Assembly: GCA_014529385.2 (NCBI GenBank)
Contig: CM043953.1
Coordinates: forward strand, 90,773,842 to 90,837,841
Source of the DNA: Adiantum capillus-veneris
Taxonomy: Eukaryota; Streptophyta; Polypodiopsida; Polypodiales; Pteridaceae
Length of the DNA stretch: 64,000 nucleotides
Direction: 5' to 3'
The position numbers and the translations under genes were made by a program. Within the stretch, counting starts at the first letter, position 1, and the number at the start of each line of letters is the position of its first letter. This document shows, one piece after another, positions 38,806 through 48,277 of this stretch. The notes below the pieces were generated by a model. That model had not been told where the DNA came from and did no database searches. It saw only the letters and a program-made list of their open reading frames with translations.

Positions 38806-39730
38806 TCATCGTATCCACAAATGGCATGCCCTGTTGCACAACTGGATCAACATGCTCACAAACTGGAGCATCATGCAACCTATCCACAAAGGAGATATGC
38901 CTCGTCTCTCTCCAACACTAGCACCTCGCGCTATGACTAGCTGTCCACGATGCAATCTAAAACTATGCTCGTCCAGCACTACCTGGCATCTGTTGTCTCG
39001 TAATTGACTCACCTCGGCAACAATAGTCTGACATCTCTTGCACCAACTATGTCATGCAATGAACCATCAGCTAGACACACACATCCAAGCATTCCACTAG
39101 CATATGTGCTAAACCACTCATAACTCGACGTGACGTGAAATTTAGCACTCACATCTAGTATACAAATCAAAGGTAATGTGTCGTCAAAAACGGACATAAG
39201 AAAGTCAAGAGTAAACATGGAAGCAAAGGCAACATCTCTGTCTTGCGTAGCCACATACGCTACATCTGCTCCAACATCATCCAAAGTGATAGCATCCCTC
39301 TTGTGTTGTCTCATGCATTGTCTCATCCGTCGAAACAACACCTTCATACATGACATGTATGACCACAATGCCAACACACAACCTCTCTATGTCTCCAAGA
39401 ACGTCCTTTGACTGTACGCATCTCTCTAGACTTGTTTGTGCCAAAAGCATTGCACAATCTTTGCCATAACTCTCTATTTGTACATGCATCCAAACCAATG
39501 CGATAGACAGACTCACCAAGGTGTAACATGATCGTCAGACGTGCAAGCTCGCCAAGTCCTCCCACTCATCGTCAGTCATAGACTCTGGCCTAGCATCCAT
39601 GCCCTCTAGTGGCAACACTTGACCCTGAGTTGATGCATAATGCATCTTCTTTCCAATGCTCAAAGTTTGAATCATCAAACTTCGCATGGGAAATCACAAA
39701 CCCTAACAATGATGTACATGCCAAATCCAT
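38806..39730 (-). pseudogene. Copia 2 gag-protease remnant
   Basis: Gag opens with ATG at 39730 and reads AKFDDSNFEHWKEDA; a shifted frame gives LARLTIMLHLGESVY, RELWQRLCNAFG and the zinc-knuckle remnant CWHCGHTCHV. The protease region (39009-39377) has DVSAKFHVTSSYEWFSTY, so the catalytic DSGA is DVSA. The start of the GAG-pre-integrase segment (DNRCQVVLDEHSFRLHRGQL) follows. Several frameshifts and stops. Confidence 0.8.
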
Positions 39731-41257
39731 GGCAATAACCTGTGACAAGATCAAGCACAAATTTATCAATTGACAATAGCCAAAGCCTGGCTAACTTATA
39801 CGCCAAGCACTATTAAAATACAACATAAGCTGGCATAAGCTGTCTAAGAGAACTGTCAACAAATATGGCAATCAATGTAACAAAACAATTGAGCAAGACC
39901 ACTCAAATGATTCCCAAAACCCGCTCTAATCCAAGAGCACTATGTGGTATCCGATGAATCTATCATCAACAATCTCCCTCCTGAAAATATTACCATATAT
40001 ATGTCAAATGACATAATCCGATGAGCGAACACTCTCAGAATGCAATGCTAAAACACTATGGCAAAGCAACCACTGAGTGCCAAATGCAATCAAAACACGA
40101 CTGCAAACCATGCGCATAAACAAATATACTCGCAAGAAAAATTTGAGAGAGTTTTGGCTATATTTGGCTATCTAAGCATACATGACATAAACATGCTCAA
40201 AATCATGAGCAAATCATGTGTAAAAAATTTGCACTCAAGCATGCATGAGTTTTTTCAAAGTCTCAACTCTCTAAACCTGGAACACAATCCTGTAATCCAA
40301 AATACAAAGTGCATCACTCGCACTCTACAAGCGATACATATACTATCATAAACTTGGATGCAAACCAACCAAAATATGACACAAATTGATGCTCAAAACA
40401 GCTAAAAATTAGCCCACATATGCCATTGCAAGGCGAAGAATATCATCCACCAAAAGCGCACATTAGGTGCATCCACATGGCAATATAAAAGAGCATCAAG
40501 CATACACCAACAAATGGGCATCCGAATCAGCTGAAAATTCATCTCACAATCATGCTAAAAATGCTAGCAAAACTCTCTGCAAATCCGTGCACCACATCCT
40601 TGAAATCTGCTTAATCGCATAAGTCAATGCAAATAACCTGTGATGAATTCACTATCGAATCCTGAAAATCCACAAGAATGCATACATCCACAAAGTGTTC
40701 TCAATGTATGCGCAAAAATTTGTTGAAAATCTCAACCCACACTCTCTTCACTGAGAGAAAAACATCAGTGCGCAAAACAAGAGAAAGCTCAATCCAAGCT
40801 CTCTGAATGTAGCAAATCACCACAATAGGCATACATAATCTTCAACTTTTTGAACACCCTGCAGTCAGTCAGCCCATATCTCTCAAATCTTCAGAATTTG
40901 CAGAAACTTCCTTTTGCAAAGTTGTAGATCTCCAAAAAAAAACCGTTGGGAGTGCTGGGAATGGACTTGAAATGGGCTGTTTTTATAGGTCAAAACATAT
41001 CTGTAAGAATTTGCAGTTGTGTACCCTAGATGTGCAAACAGTCTGCCAAACGTATAGCAAAATCAGTGTTGAATTTGGAAAAACTTTCAACTGAAAAGTT
41101 GTAGACCATGACGTTTTCGAAAAGGAACTTTGAAATCAAGCTGAAAATCTATCTTTTTCTCAACCAAAATCCAGTTGCAAAACAGTGCTAAAAATTTCAC
41201 AGATTCACTGCAATCTCCACCATAGTGTCGCCGTGCTCTCTGCATTCGCCCTCATGA
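39731..41257 (-). other. Copia 2 untranslated leader
   Basis: About 1.5 kb without a convincing ORF. Shares short segments with the copia 1 leader. Confidence 0.6.
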
Positions 41258-41269
41258 GCTCTGATACCA
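41258..41269 (-). other. Copia 2 primer-binding site
   Basis: Minus strand TGGTATCAGAGC next to the LTR. Confidence 0.9.
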
Positions 41270-41271
41270 GT

Positions 41272-41463
41272 TGAAGTGAACAAGCGGGAGCGCATGTGAG
41301 TGTGTGCAACAATGGAGAAGAGAGGAGAAGAGGAGACCTTGTGTTTGCAAGGGCTAAAACTCACTCTCAACATGTGAGCCCCCTTATTCTATTATGTACA
41401 TAATGAATAAGTATAGTGGGCAGGTGCCTGCCCTAACCTGCCATATAGCGCTCTACCCCAACA
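41272..41463 (-). repeat. Copia 2 right LTR (5' LTR)
   Basis: TGAAGTGAAC...CCCCAACA, 192 bp. Confidence 0.9.
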
Positions 41464-41676
41464 TCTTCTTCCAAGCTAGATCTTGTTAAAGCCTTCTCCC
41501 TATGCAAATTGTATCAGACTTGCATTTTGTACACATGTTGGTTGTCGCCTCTTGTAGAAGACTAACATTTTATACAATAGTTCTATATCAATGAAATGAA
41601 ATTTAGGGCTTTCCATTTTTATTTGGGTTATTGTTGAGATGTCTTATCTTGTTTCATGTCGATGTCATCACAACAC

Positions 41677-41684
41677 TATAAATA
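41677..41684 (+). promoter_or_regulatory. Possible TATA box
   Basis: TATAAATA with GC-rich flank, followed about 130-170 bp downstream by a 70-codon frame (41812-42021) of unknown nature. There is no independent support for transcription. Confidence 0.2.
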
Positions 41685-42406
41685 GGCCAACCCGGTTTAG
41701 GTTTGTCACCCTTACAATGAGCAATAGGTCAAGAGATATGGGTAGGGATTTTGGCTCATGTTCCTCACTTCATGAGAAAACCCCATGAACAGGAGAAGGA
41801 AGAGGTAGACAGTGAGCCAATTTTCATTATCTCCACTTACTTTGAAAGAACTTCCACCATGGCTGGCATATTTCGTAGGCCCTTCTAGGGTAGGGTTGGA
41901 GGATGGCATGGATTATGGATTGGGCCTTGACATGTTTCTGTCAACACGGTCGGACTATGAAAAACATGCAGAGACAAATGCGAAGGCTATCACAATTGCA
42001 ACAAAAATTGAAAGATTATAAGGAGAGAATTTGTAATGGTTTCTCTTTACAAAATGCTCTCAAGTAGAGAGCATGCTAAGCAGAATATGTACTACTATGC
42101 TAGTTATAAAATTTTGCTTCACAAAATACTTTTGGGGGTTCGGGGAATCCTAGGACTCTTTATTTTGCTAGCTTCCTCTGTTCTTCTTGGGGTCTTCCTT
42201 GGTGTTTTGGGCTCTTCTTCTTCCTTCTTTCCCTCCTTAGGCTCTATCTCTTTGGCTATCTTTTTATGATTCTCTTCCTCGTTGGGCGTTGGTTCTTCAG
42301 ATGTTTGCTTCTTCTTTGTCTCCTTCTTCTACCTCTCTTTGGCATGTGTTTGCGTTCTTTCTAGGGACAACAGGCTTCTTTGACTTTCTTTAGAACCTCC
42401 TTGGGA
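41685..42406. other. Stretch with Lys/Glu-rich minus-strand frames
   Basis: The minus strand reads PTPNEEENHKKIAKEIEPKE and similar Lys/Glu/Pro-rich sequence between 42120 and 42330. It could be a continuation of the H3-like locus or an old repeat. Nothing recognised on the plus strand. Confidence 0.3.
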
Positions 42407-42676
42407 TTCTCTTCCTCCTTGGGCTTCTCTTCCTTTGTTGTTGCTCTTTTGTGTGGATCCTCCTTATGTCAGAATCAGTTCTCAAATAGTGAGAGATGGT
42501 TGGTTCAACCATGTCCACTTTGTGTTGGACATCCTGTGGACCCTCTTTGGTATTCTCTTCCTCCTTGGCTCCTCTTCCTCTGTTGTTGCTCTTTTGTGTG
42601 GATCCTCCTTATGTCAGAATCAGTACTTAAATAGTCTGACATGGTTGGGTCAACCATGTCCACTTTGTGTTGACAT
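42407..42676. repeat. Tandem duplication, 145 bp unit
   Basis: TGTTGTTGCTCTTTTGTGTG occurs at 42436 and 42581 with matching flanks (CTCTTCCTCCTTGG before; GATCCTCCTTATGTCAGAAT and CAACCATGTCCACTTTGTG after). On the minus strand each unit can encode STDSDIRRIHTKEQQQRKR. Confidence 0.85.
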
Positions 42677-43051
42677 TTAACTTATAGTCATGCATCAATA
42701 ATCTACAAAGAAATTTAAAGGACACTTATTAACTATGACCAATCTAAAAAAAAAATCAAAGAAACCTTATTAACTATGAACAATCTACAAAGAATTTTGA
42801 GGTTAGTTGAACCTCAAGGAAGCAAGAATAATAATGCAAGAATGTTACGATCATTGATCTCTCTCCGTCAATCTTAAGAATTTCAACACACTCAACATTT
42901 AGGGTAATATAATCTATTCTTTGAAGAAGGTCATCCTATAAGCAACCACCATGAAGCCTGTGGGATTGACACCTCTCAACAACAAAGGGAGTTGAGCTTC
43001 GATCTCCATGAGTTCCTTTGTTTCCAGATCCTCCTTGTCAACTCTGGGCTC

Positions 43052-43462
43052 CTACCCTTCTTCTAGAGCATCCTCCTCCTCGCTGATCTCCTCAATCACC
43101 ACTTCAAGCTCTTTTTCCTTTCTTGATGGGGGTATGTTGAGTATGTTGAAGGCTTTCTTATCTTGAAGAGGTACTAATTCAAGAATTTTGCTAAACTTGT
43201 ACCTTAATCTCCTCATGATAATCATATCTTTATCCATAAGTGTGACCCTATGAGAGTGGGCGGCACATATGTATGCAACTTGGAAGAGCTTAATTAAAAA
43301 TTCTTCAACATCCTCTTGCATACATGCCAAGGCACTTCCTGTCCATCTCATATGAATCTTAAACTGCTCTGCTATATGCCTACAGAGCCTTTGAAAAGGA
43401 AGCCTTGGAATTGCAATTGTCAGAGCATTTTGTGCTTTTCTTATCTCCCTCAAGCATCTCAC
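43052..43462 (-). CDS. Divergent histone H3-fold reading frame
   Basis: 136 codons covering a complete H3 histone fold of canonical spacing: CLREIRKAQ, a 13-residue step to RLPFQRL, HIAEQFKIHMRWTGSAL, MQEDVEEFLIKLF, ICAAHSHRVTLMDKD, MRRLR. Identity to canonical H3 is roughly 45% by eye. Trp replaces the usual Phe in loop 1 and Pro precedes RLPFQ, both seen in centromeric H3, but the extra loop residue of plant CENH3 is absent. A 45-residue acidic tail (EEISEEEDALEEG) follows, which H3 lacks. The frame begins without ATG. A basic tail lies upstream in another frame (43463-43620). After the TAG the frame stays open for 49 more codons to 42902. Fold assignment is firm; function, and gene versus pseudogene, are open. 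Confidence 0.7.
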   Translation of the reverse strand: MRCLREIRKAQNALTIAIPRLPFQRLCRHIAEQFKIHMRWTGSALACMQEDVEEFLIKLFQVAYICAAHSHRVTLMDKDMIIMRRLRYKFSKILELVPLQDKKAFNILNIPPSRKEKELEVVIEEISEEEDALEEG

Positions 43463-43620
43463 CTTCTGACAGAATCTCCTTTTCTTTAGACGTGGGTTTC
43501 ATATCAACTCCCTTTCTGGTTGGTTTCTTGGAAGATGCAAGTCCGTTGTCTCTCTTTGATCTCTCACCTTTGTCCCCCTTTGAGCTCTCACCTTTGTCTC
43601 CTAGTTTGAAATGACATCTC
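43463..43620 (-). pseudogene. Basic tail-like segment upstream of the H3 fold (other frame)
   Basis: On the minus strand, one frame off the histone fold, reads KLGDKGESSKGDKGERSK and SSKKPTRKGVDMKPTSKEK. Lys, Ser and Gly richness and position are what an H3 N-terminal tail would show. It is linked to the fold either by a frameshift or by an intron ending at TTCTGTCAG. No ATG is found in this frame. Confidence 0.4.
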
Positions 43621-43819
43621 TTTATTTGACATTTTGTCTATTAGCCTTCCTTACAGTTTATTTGGTCCTTAACATATCTAGAGACTAGACCTAAGAAGAG
43701 GAAAACATAAAGCCATAGAGTCACCTTAGTTTTTATTTACCACACTATATTAGACCTCCTCTTCAAACTTCAAAAGGACACAAACTTAAAAAGTTGCATA
43801 AAAAATGAAGGTTGTGTCC

Positions 43820-45160
43820 TTTCTATGCAAAAATAGTGTAGTCGGGCGCATGTCGGAATACTTTATTTTCTTATAAGGAGGACATCATCAAGAAAAGTTA
43901 TACAAAAGTCCTTATGTCACCCCTATGCAAAAATAGTACGTCTCGCTACACTATTTTTGCATAAGGAGGACACAATCATCAAAAACTTTAAAAAATATCT
44001 CTATTACACTCTTATGTCGTTGCTACACAAAATTAGGCTTGACGAATGCATGTCTGATAATGCTATGTTCATGTAGAGAGAACACCGACATGAAAAATTT
44101 TCAAAGAAGCTTTTATGTCGTCGTTTTAAAAAAACAACGTAGTCGAGCATGCGTCTGACTACACTATATTCGCATAGTGACAACACAGATTGAAAAAATG
44201 TTTGTGTCAAGAATTGAAAAGAAAGTGTTAAAATTACAAAAGCTTACCATACAGTTAGCATCCAAATATTCAAATAGATACAATGAGGGGAAACTTTGGT
44301 TGAAATTGACTTTGTGGAGCAATAGAAGAAGACTTGATATAAGCCGACTTTGAATCGACCTTGTGGGGAAATGTGGAGAGAAGAGTGTAGTTAATAGAAA
44401 AAAATTGTGAAAAAAATTGTTTGGATGCGAAGGCCTCTATACATAGGAGTGCACAATTAACTAGGTAAATTTTGAATTGACACAATATATGATGCATGGA
44501 TTTTTGACCATCGTGCATGTTTTTTGAGGTGCATGATTGAAATACTATTTATAGCTCTCAAGGTGACTATATATATAAAATTTATCCATATGTCGTATTT
44601 TGTTATAGTTTTTGTACAGAATATAAAGCTCAAGATGTTATTGAGAAAGCACAAAGGTACGTATTTTCATGGCTGTTTTTGTATAACATTTTTTCAATGC
44701 AAATCTCATCTCTATGCAAAATTAGAGCATCCGGTGAATGCTCTATTTTTGCATAGCAAGGACACAATTTTAAGAAATATCAACTATAATTTTTGCTTGT
44801 GTCGCCCTTATGCAAAAATAGAACAACCGGACATACATTTGGGTGCTCTCTTTTCACATAGCAACGATAGTATAGTGATTATATTTCATTTTAGAATGAT
44901 ATTATCCAATCTTTCTCGTATGTCGTCCCTATGCAAAATTAGATCAAACAGACATGAGTCCAGATGCTCTATTTTCGCATAGCAAGGAGTCCAGGTGCTC
45001 TTTTTTTGCATAGCAAAAACAATATAGTCATTATGCTTGATGTTAATTCAAAACATAAATAATAGTATCCAATTATTGCTATATTTCATTCCTATGCGAA
45101 ATCAGATCAATCAAACATCCATTCGGATGCTCTAGTTTTGCACAGGGACGACATAAGACC
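43820..45160. repeat. Array of about eight diverged hairpins
   Basis: Imperfect palindromes have arms CTATGCAAAAATAGAGCA and TGCTCTATTTTTGCATAG and loops of 8-30 bp. They start near 43830, 43923, 44030, 44130, 44710, 44808, 44929 and 45090. The best are 43923-43965 and 44710-44752. Spacing within each cluster is about 95-165 bp. Between hairpins the sequence also repeats loosely (GTGTC, TTAAAAAATAT, ATGTCGTCCCTATGC), so the whole is a degenerate tandem array with a gap at 44180-44690. No ORF. Confidence 0.8.
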
Positions 45161-45226
45161 AAGTTTATTATAGAAGCAACATGACCAACCTTTTTTCAAG
45201 TATGATACCAATCTTCTAACAAATTA

Positions 45227-45362
45227 CACTACAACAAAAAAAGGTGTTATCGACGCAAATATCGACGCGGAGCGTCGCTGTGAAACCAGTCGCTATTTGC
45301 GACGCAGGTATAGACGTGTATAGAGACGTAGATAGCGACGTGTATAGCGACGCGCATAGCAG
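45227..45362 (-). repeat. CACTA left terminal inverted repeat and subterminal repeats
   Basis: CACTACAACA then TATCGACG, followed by repeated ATAGCGACGTG/ATAGACGTG units. Confidence 0.9.
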
Positions 45363-45370
45363 AAAAAAAA

Positions 45371-45460
45371 TTTCTTGGGCAGAGGGCAGGTAGCCTGGCC
45401 TGTGCCCAGTTAAAAGATGGACACAGCCACAGCCAGACTTCCTGCCCTCTGCCCAAGAAA
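45371..45460. repeat. Perfect 20 bp inverted repeat inside the CACTA left end
   Basis: TTTCTTGGGCAGAGGGCAGG (45371-45390) is exactly complementary to 45441-45460, with a 50 bp loop. It lies immediately inside the subterminal repeat region. Confidence 0.95.
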
Positions 45461-46054
45461 GCGAGCAGCACCAAAATATCAACCATGCTCCCGTGCGCAG
45501 AAATTTTGGTAGAGTTTCCTTTGTTTTTACATAAACTTTTCAAAAAAAACCATATCATGTATACGCCTCCTACATGCTATCCATGTAGGATCTCACATGA
45601 GATTTAAGGCCAATGAAAGACAACCGTACCAACTGAAAAGCATAGCCATAACTTAAAAGCATAACCATAACGAACCATAACCATAACTTAAAATCATAAC
45701 CGGCTATAACCACTTTGATCAAAACCATAATGCAGATAACCATAACCATAAACAAAATTAACAATAACCATAAACATAACCAGAAAGAGAAACAATAACT
45801 GTCTATACAATGACAATGACAATAATCATAACCATAAGGGAATTAATAATTGTCTGAACACAAACTGTTTGTACAAAAAAGAGACACATAAGCGTGTCTG
45901 TGTCTCACAAAGCATATAGATGAAATCTGGTCCACTAATGACTAGGCGTCGCAACCTGCACATAGGACAACTCACAAAATTAGTATTGATATTACTTCAC
46001 ATATACTGACTTAATTAAATCAACTCACACATATTAACGTCTCACCTCAAGCAA
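45461..46054. other. CACTA non-coding left flank
   Basis: About 600 bp with repeated AACCATAAC units (45650-45840), a short minisatellite. No coding sequence. Confidence 0.6.
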
Positions 46055-46765
46055 TCAGCGAAACTGTAAGGCCTCCCAGTCTACAGGCTCTCCTGAAGCT
46101 TCAAGATCATTCAATACTTCATAGATACCTCTGCGATATCCATCTGACTCCTCCTCGCGTAATGGAGCTCGATGCATCGCAAGATTCTGCGTTTATACAA
46201 AAATCAAAGTAATAAGAATGCACGATTCATCGCGTTTTAAAAAACTCCATAGTTAAGATTGGATTAGAAACTCACAAACTCATAGCGAAAAGTGTCTAAG
46301 CCTCCGCTGCCAAGATGAGATGTCCCCCTAGTCATCTGTCGTACCTGCGCGGCCTCACGCTGCTGTCTGAACCGCGTGGCCGCTATCCGCTCATCCTCCC
46401 TGATCTGCAGCCACGTCTCGTGTGGGATGCCCGAAGGCTTCGGCGAACCGGTCCTGAAAGCCTTCCGAGCTGCATCTCGTCGATGTTTGATGGTGTCCCG
46501 TGCAACACCCTTGATCCACCGCGCCGAAACAACGGAAGAACCCGGAGCAGGCTGGTACTCTCTCAGGATGGTCTCCACTATGTAAGTGACTTTTTCCTTT
46601 TATTGCTGATCCCAAGACGTGAGAATGCTGGTCGAAAACTGCAGCTCCACGAGCTAGCGAATCCGCTGTCACATCTCAATCCCGACTCTATCCATGTCAA
46701 CAGAACCATCTCCACATACAGTATAGAGCTTGGAGGCACTAGGATCGTGTGTCCCCCAAGGTGTC
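46055..46765 (-). pseudogene. CACTA second gene (plant transposase, Ptta/En/Spm type), 3' part
   Basis: The last exon is 46055-46186 (NLAMHRAPLREEESDGYRRG to LQFR stop). An 89 bp intron (46187-46275, GTGAGT...CAG) precedes it. The exon 46276-46577 reads RWIKGVARDTIKHRRDAARK, IPHETWLQIREDERIAATRF and ends RYEF. The Arg/Lys-rich helix followed by a Trp-containing segment is what is seen in the second ORF of plant CACTA elements, which encodes a DNA-binding accessory protein. An upstream exon-like piece (YTVCGDGSVDMDRVG) reaches 46765, where the gypsy element interrupts the gene. Confidence 0.7.
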
Positions 46766-47339
46766 TGTTAACCCTCACGGCACACGGACACCCATCACCT
46801 ACGATGGACGCGTATTATGTATTTGGTAGAGTCAGGTACCGGGCTTGTCGGACCAATAGGGAAAGGTAGAGTGATCGCCAATGAGAGGCGCACTTTAACT
46901 TGGACATTCAAGGGATTAGTTGGTTAAGCATGGGCGCCCAAGTGTGAATGGGGTGAGCTCCTATAAAAGCCAACTAAACCTAATTTTTACTCATTCTCTC
47001 ATTTGTGCAATTGAAGAGTGCTCTTGCTCCATCTCCATCTTCTTCTTCTTCACCTCCTTGTGTGTGTGTGTGTGTGTGAGAGAGAGAGGGAGAGTATGTG
47101 TGCGATCGAGCATTACGAAGGCACGACGGCGGCGAAGCGGTTGAGCGCGGCACGACTGCAGCTTCTTCTTCATCGCGGTGAGGAATCCACCACGAAGGCG
47201 AGCGTAGAGCGGTGAGTGACACACCCTTTGTTTTCTTGAGCTTGCTAGTTTAGGCTTGTTGTGTGCTTGGAGCCGTTTGTGGCTCGCATACGGTGTATTG
47301 GCAAGTCCCTTGCTTCGACAGTGCGGCAAGAAGCGCACA
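46766..47339 (+). repeat. Gypsy 5' LTR
   Basis: Contains a TATA box at 46962-46969 and a GT/GA microsatellite at about 47060-47092. Confidence 0.95.
46962..46969 (+). promoter_or_regulatory. TATA box of the gypsy LTR
   Basis: TATAAAAG after GAGCTCC, conserved at 55722-55729 in the other LTR. Transcription would start about 30 bp downstream, near the CTCATTCTCTC segment. Confidence 0.65.
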
Positions 47340-47343
47340 TTTT

Positions 47344-47360
47344 TGGCGCCGCTGCCGGGG
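47344..47360 (+). other. Gypsy primer-binding site
   Basis: TGGCGCCGCTGCCGGGG, 4 bp after the LTR end. It is of the TGGCGCCGTTGCC type common in plant gypsy elements. Confidence 0.85.
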
Positions 47361-48277
47361 ATATGCCCTACACTAAGCTCGGTTAGCACTTTACGCTTCC
47401 TTGTGGTGCAATTTCTATCATAGGAAAAGCAGGGAAGGAGTGTGTGGAGATTTCTGTTTTTTGCGTTTTCTGCAATTGCTGTCAAGTTTCAATTTCTGCT
47501 ATTGTCTGCGTTTTTTCAATTTCTGCAATTTATGCATTTTCAAGCTCGGCGTTTTCAATTTCTGCAATTTTCTGCATTTCTGTCAATTTGCTGCAATTTC
47601 TGCGTTTTTTCTGCATTTTTTGCAATTTCTGCGTTTTCTGCGTTTTTCTGCATTTTTTTCAATTTTTGTATTTTCTGCATCAACAAAAAATATATATATA
47701 TATTTTGGGAAAAAAAAAGTTTTTTGAGAAAAAATATTTAAAAGGAAAAAAATTCGGAAGTTAAAAACGCGAGCGAGCGGGCGGCGAAATTTTTCGAAAA
47801 TAAAAAACGTGACTCTTAAAACGGACGGGTTGGTTTGTATAAAAGATAGATCGAGATCATTTTCCCAAGCCCAAGCCCAAGCCCAGGCCCAGGCCTCAGT
47901 CCTCAGTCTTATGATATATACTAAACTCACTCTTATATATATACCCTACTCCCTCAAGAGAGAATGAGAGCATGTGGGACAAGTCCTCCACTCTCCTCCT
48001 TTCTCTTCCCACTTGCACCCTTAGACTTTCTAGTTTGGGCCTAGTTCCCTACTGGAAATTGACAGTTTTAGGGATTCCGAGGGCATAGAGTGACCAAACG
48101 GAGGGCTGTAAAGCACGGCACGACCCTCTGACCGATACGCTCATTTCGAGCTATCACACGGCCCATTCCACGACACGCTCTAAAAAATCTAGCAAAAAAA
48201 CAAACAAAAAACACGCTAAAAACTAGTCACAAGGCCTCCTAGAGCAGCTTTTTGACACCTTAGGGTATCAAAAGCAC
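47361..48277 (+). other. Gypsy leader with degenerate repeats
   Basis: Contains TTTCTGCAATTTCTGC-like repeats (about 47455-47690), an AT stretch (47690-47705) and an AAGCCC repeat (47868-47897). No ORF. This region is non-coding and fast evolving. Confidence 0.7.

Larger units (their letters stand above)
38009..41463 (-). mobile_element. Ty1/copia retrotransposon, deleted (copia 2)
   Basis: LTRs at 38009-38199 and 41272-41463 with target duplication TCTTC (38004-38008 and 41464-41468). The primer-binding site complement is at 41258-41269 and the purine tract ACCTCTCCCGT at 38200-38210. At 3.46 kb it is about 2 kb shorter than copia 1 and holds only degraded gag and protease sequence. Integrase and reverse transcriptase are gone. 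The LTRs differ at roughly 12% of sites and the left LTR begins TA in place of TG, so this is the oldest LTR insertion here. Confidence 0.9.

Noticed and set aside
43052-43462. Calling the H3-like frame CENH3 outright
   Set aside because: Only two of the diagnostic traits are present; loop 1 lacks the extra residue and the N-terminal tail is out of frame. It is kept as a divergent H3 fold.
43820-45160. Hairpin array as rho-independent terminators, tRNA genes or CRISPR
   Set aside because: Plant nuclear context, no T tract rule, no cloverleaf, and the arms vary along the array.
46979-47485. ORFs within the gypsy LTRs (46920-47222, 55680-56193)
   Set aside because: They occur in both LTRs as shadows, include translated GT/GA repeats, and lie in transcribed but non-coding LTR sequence.
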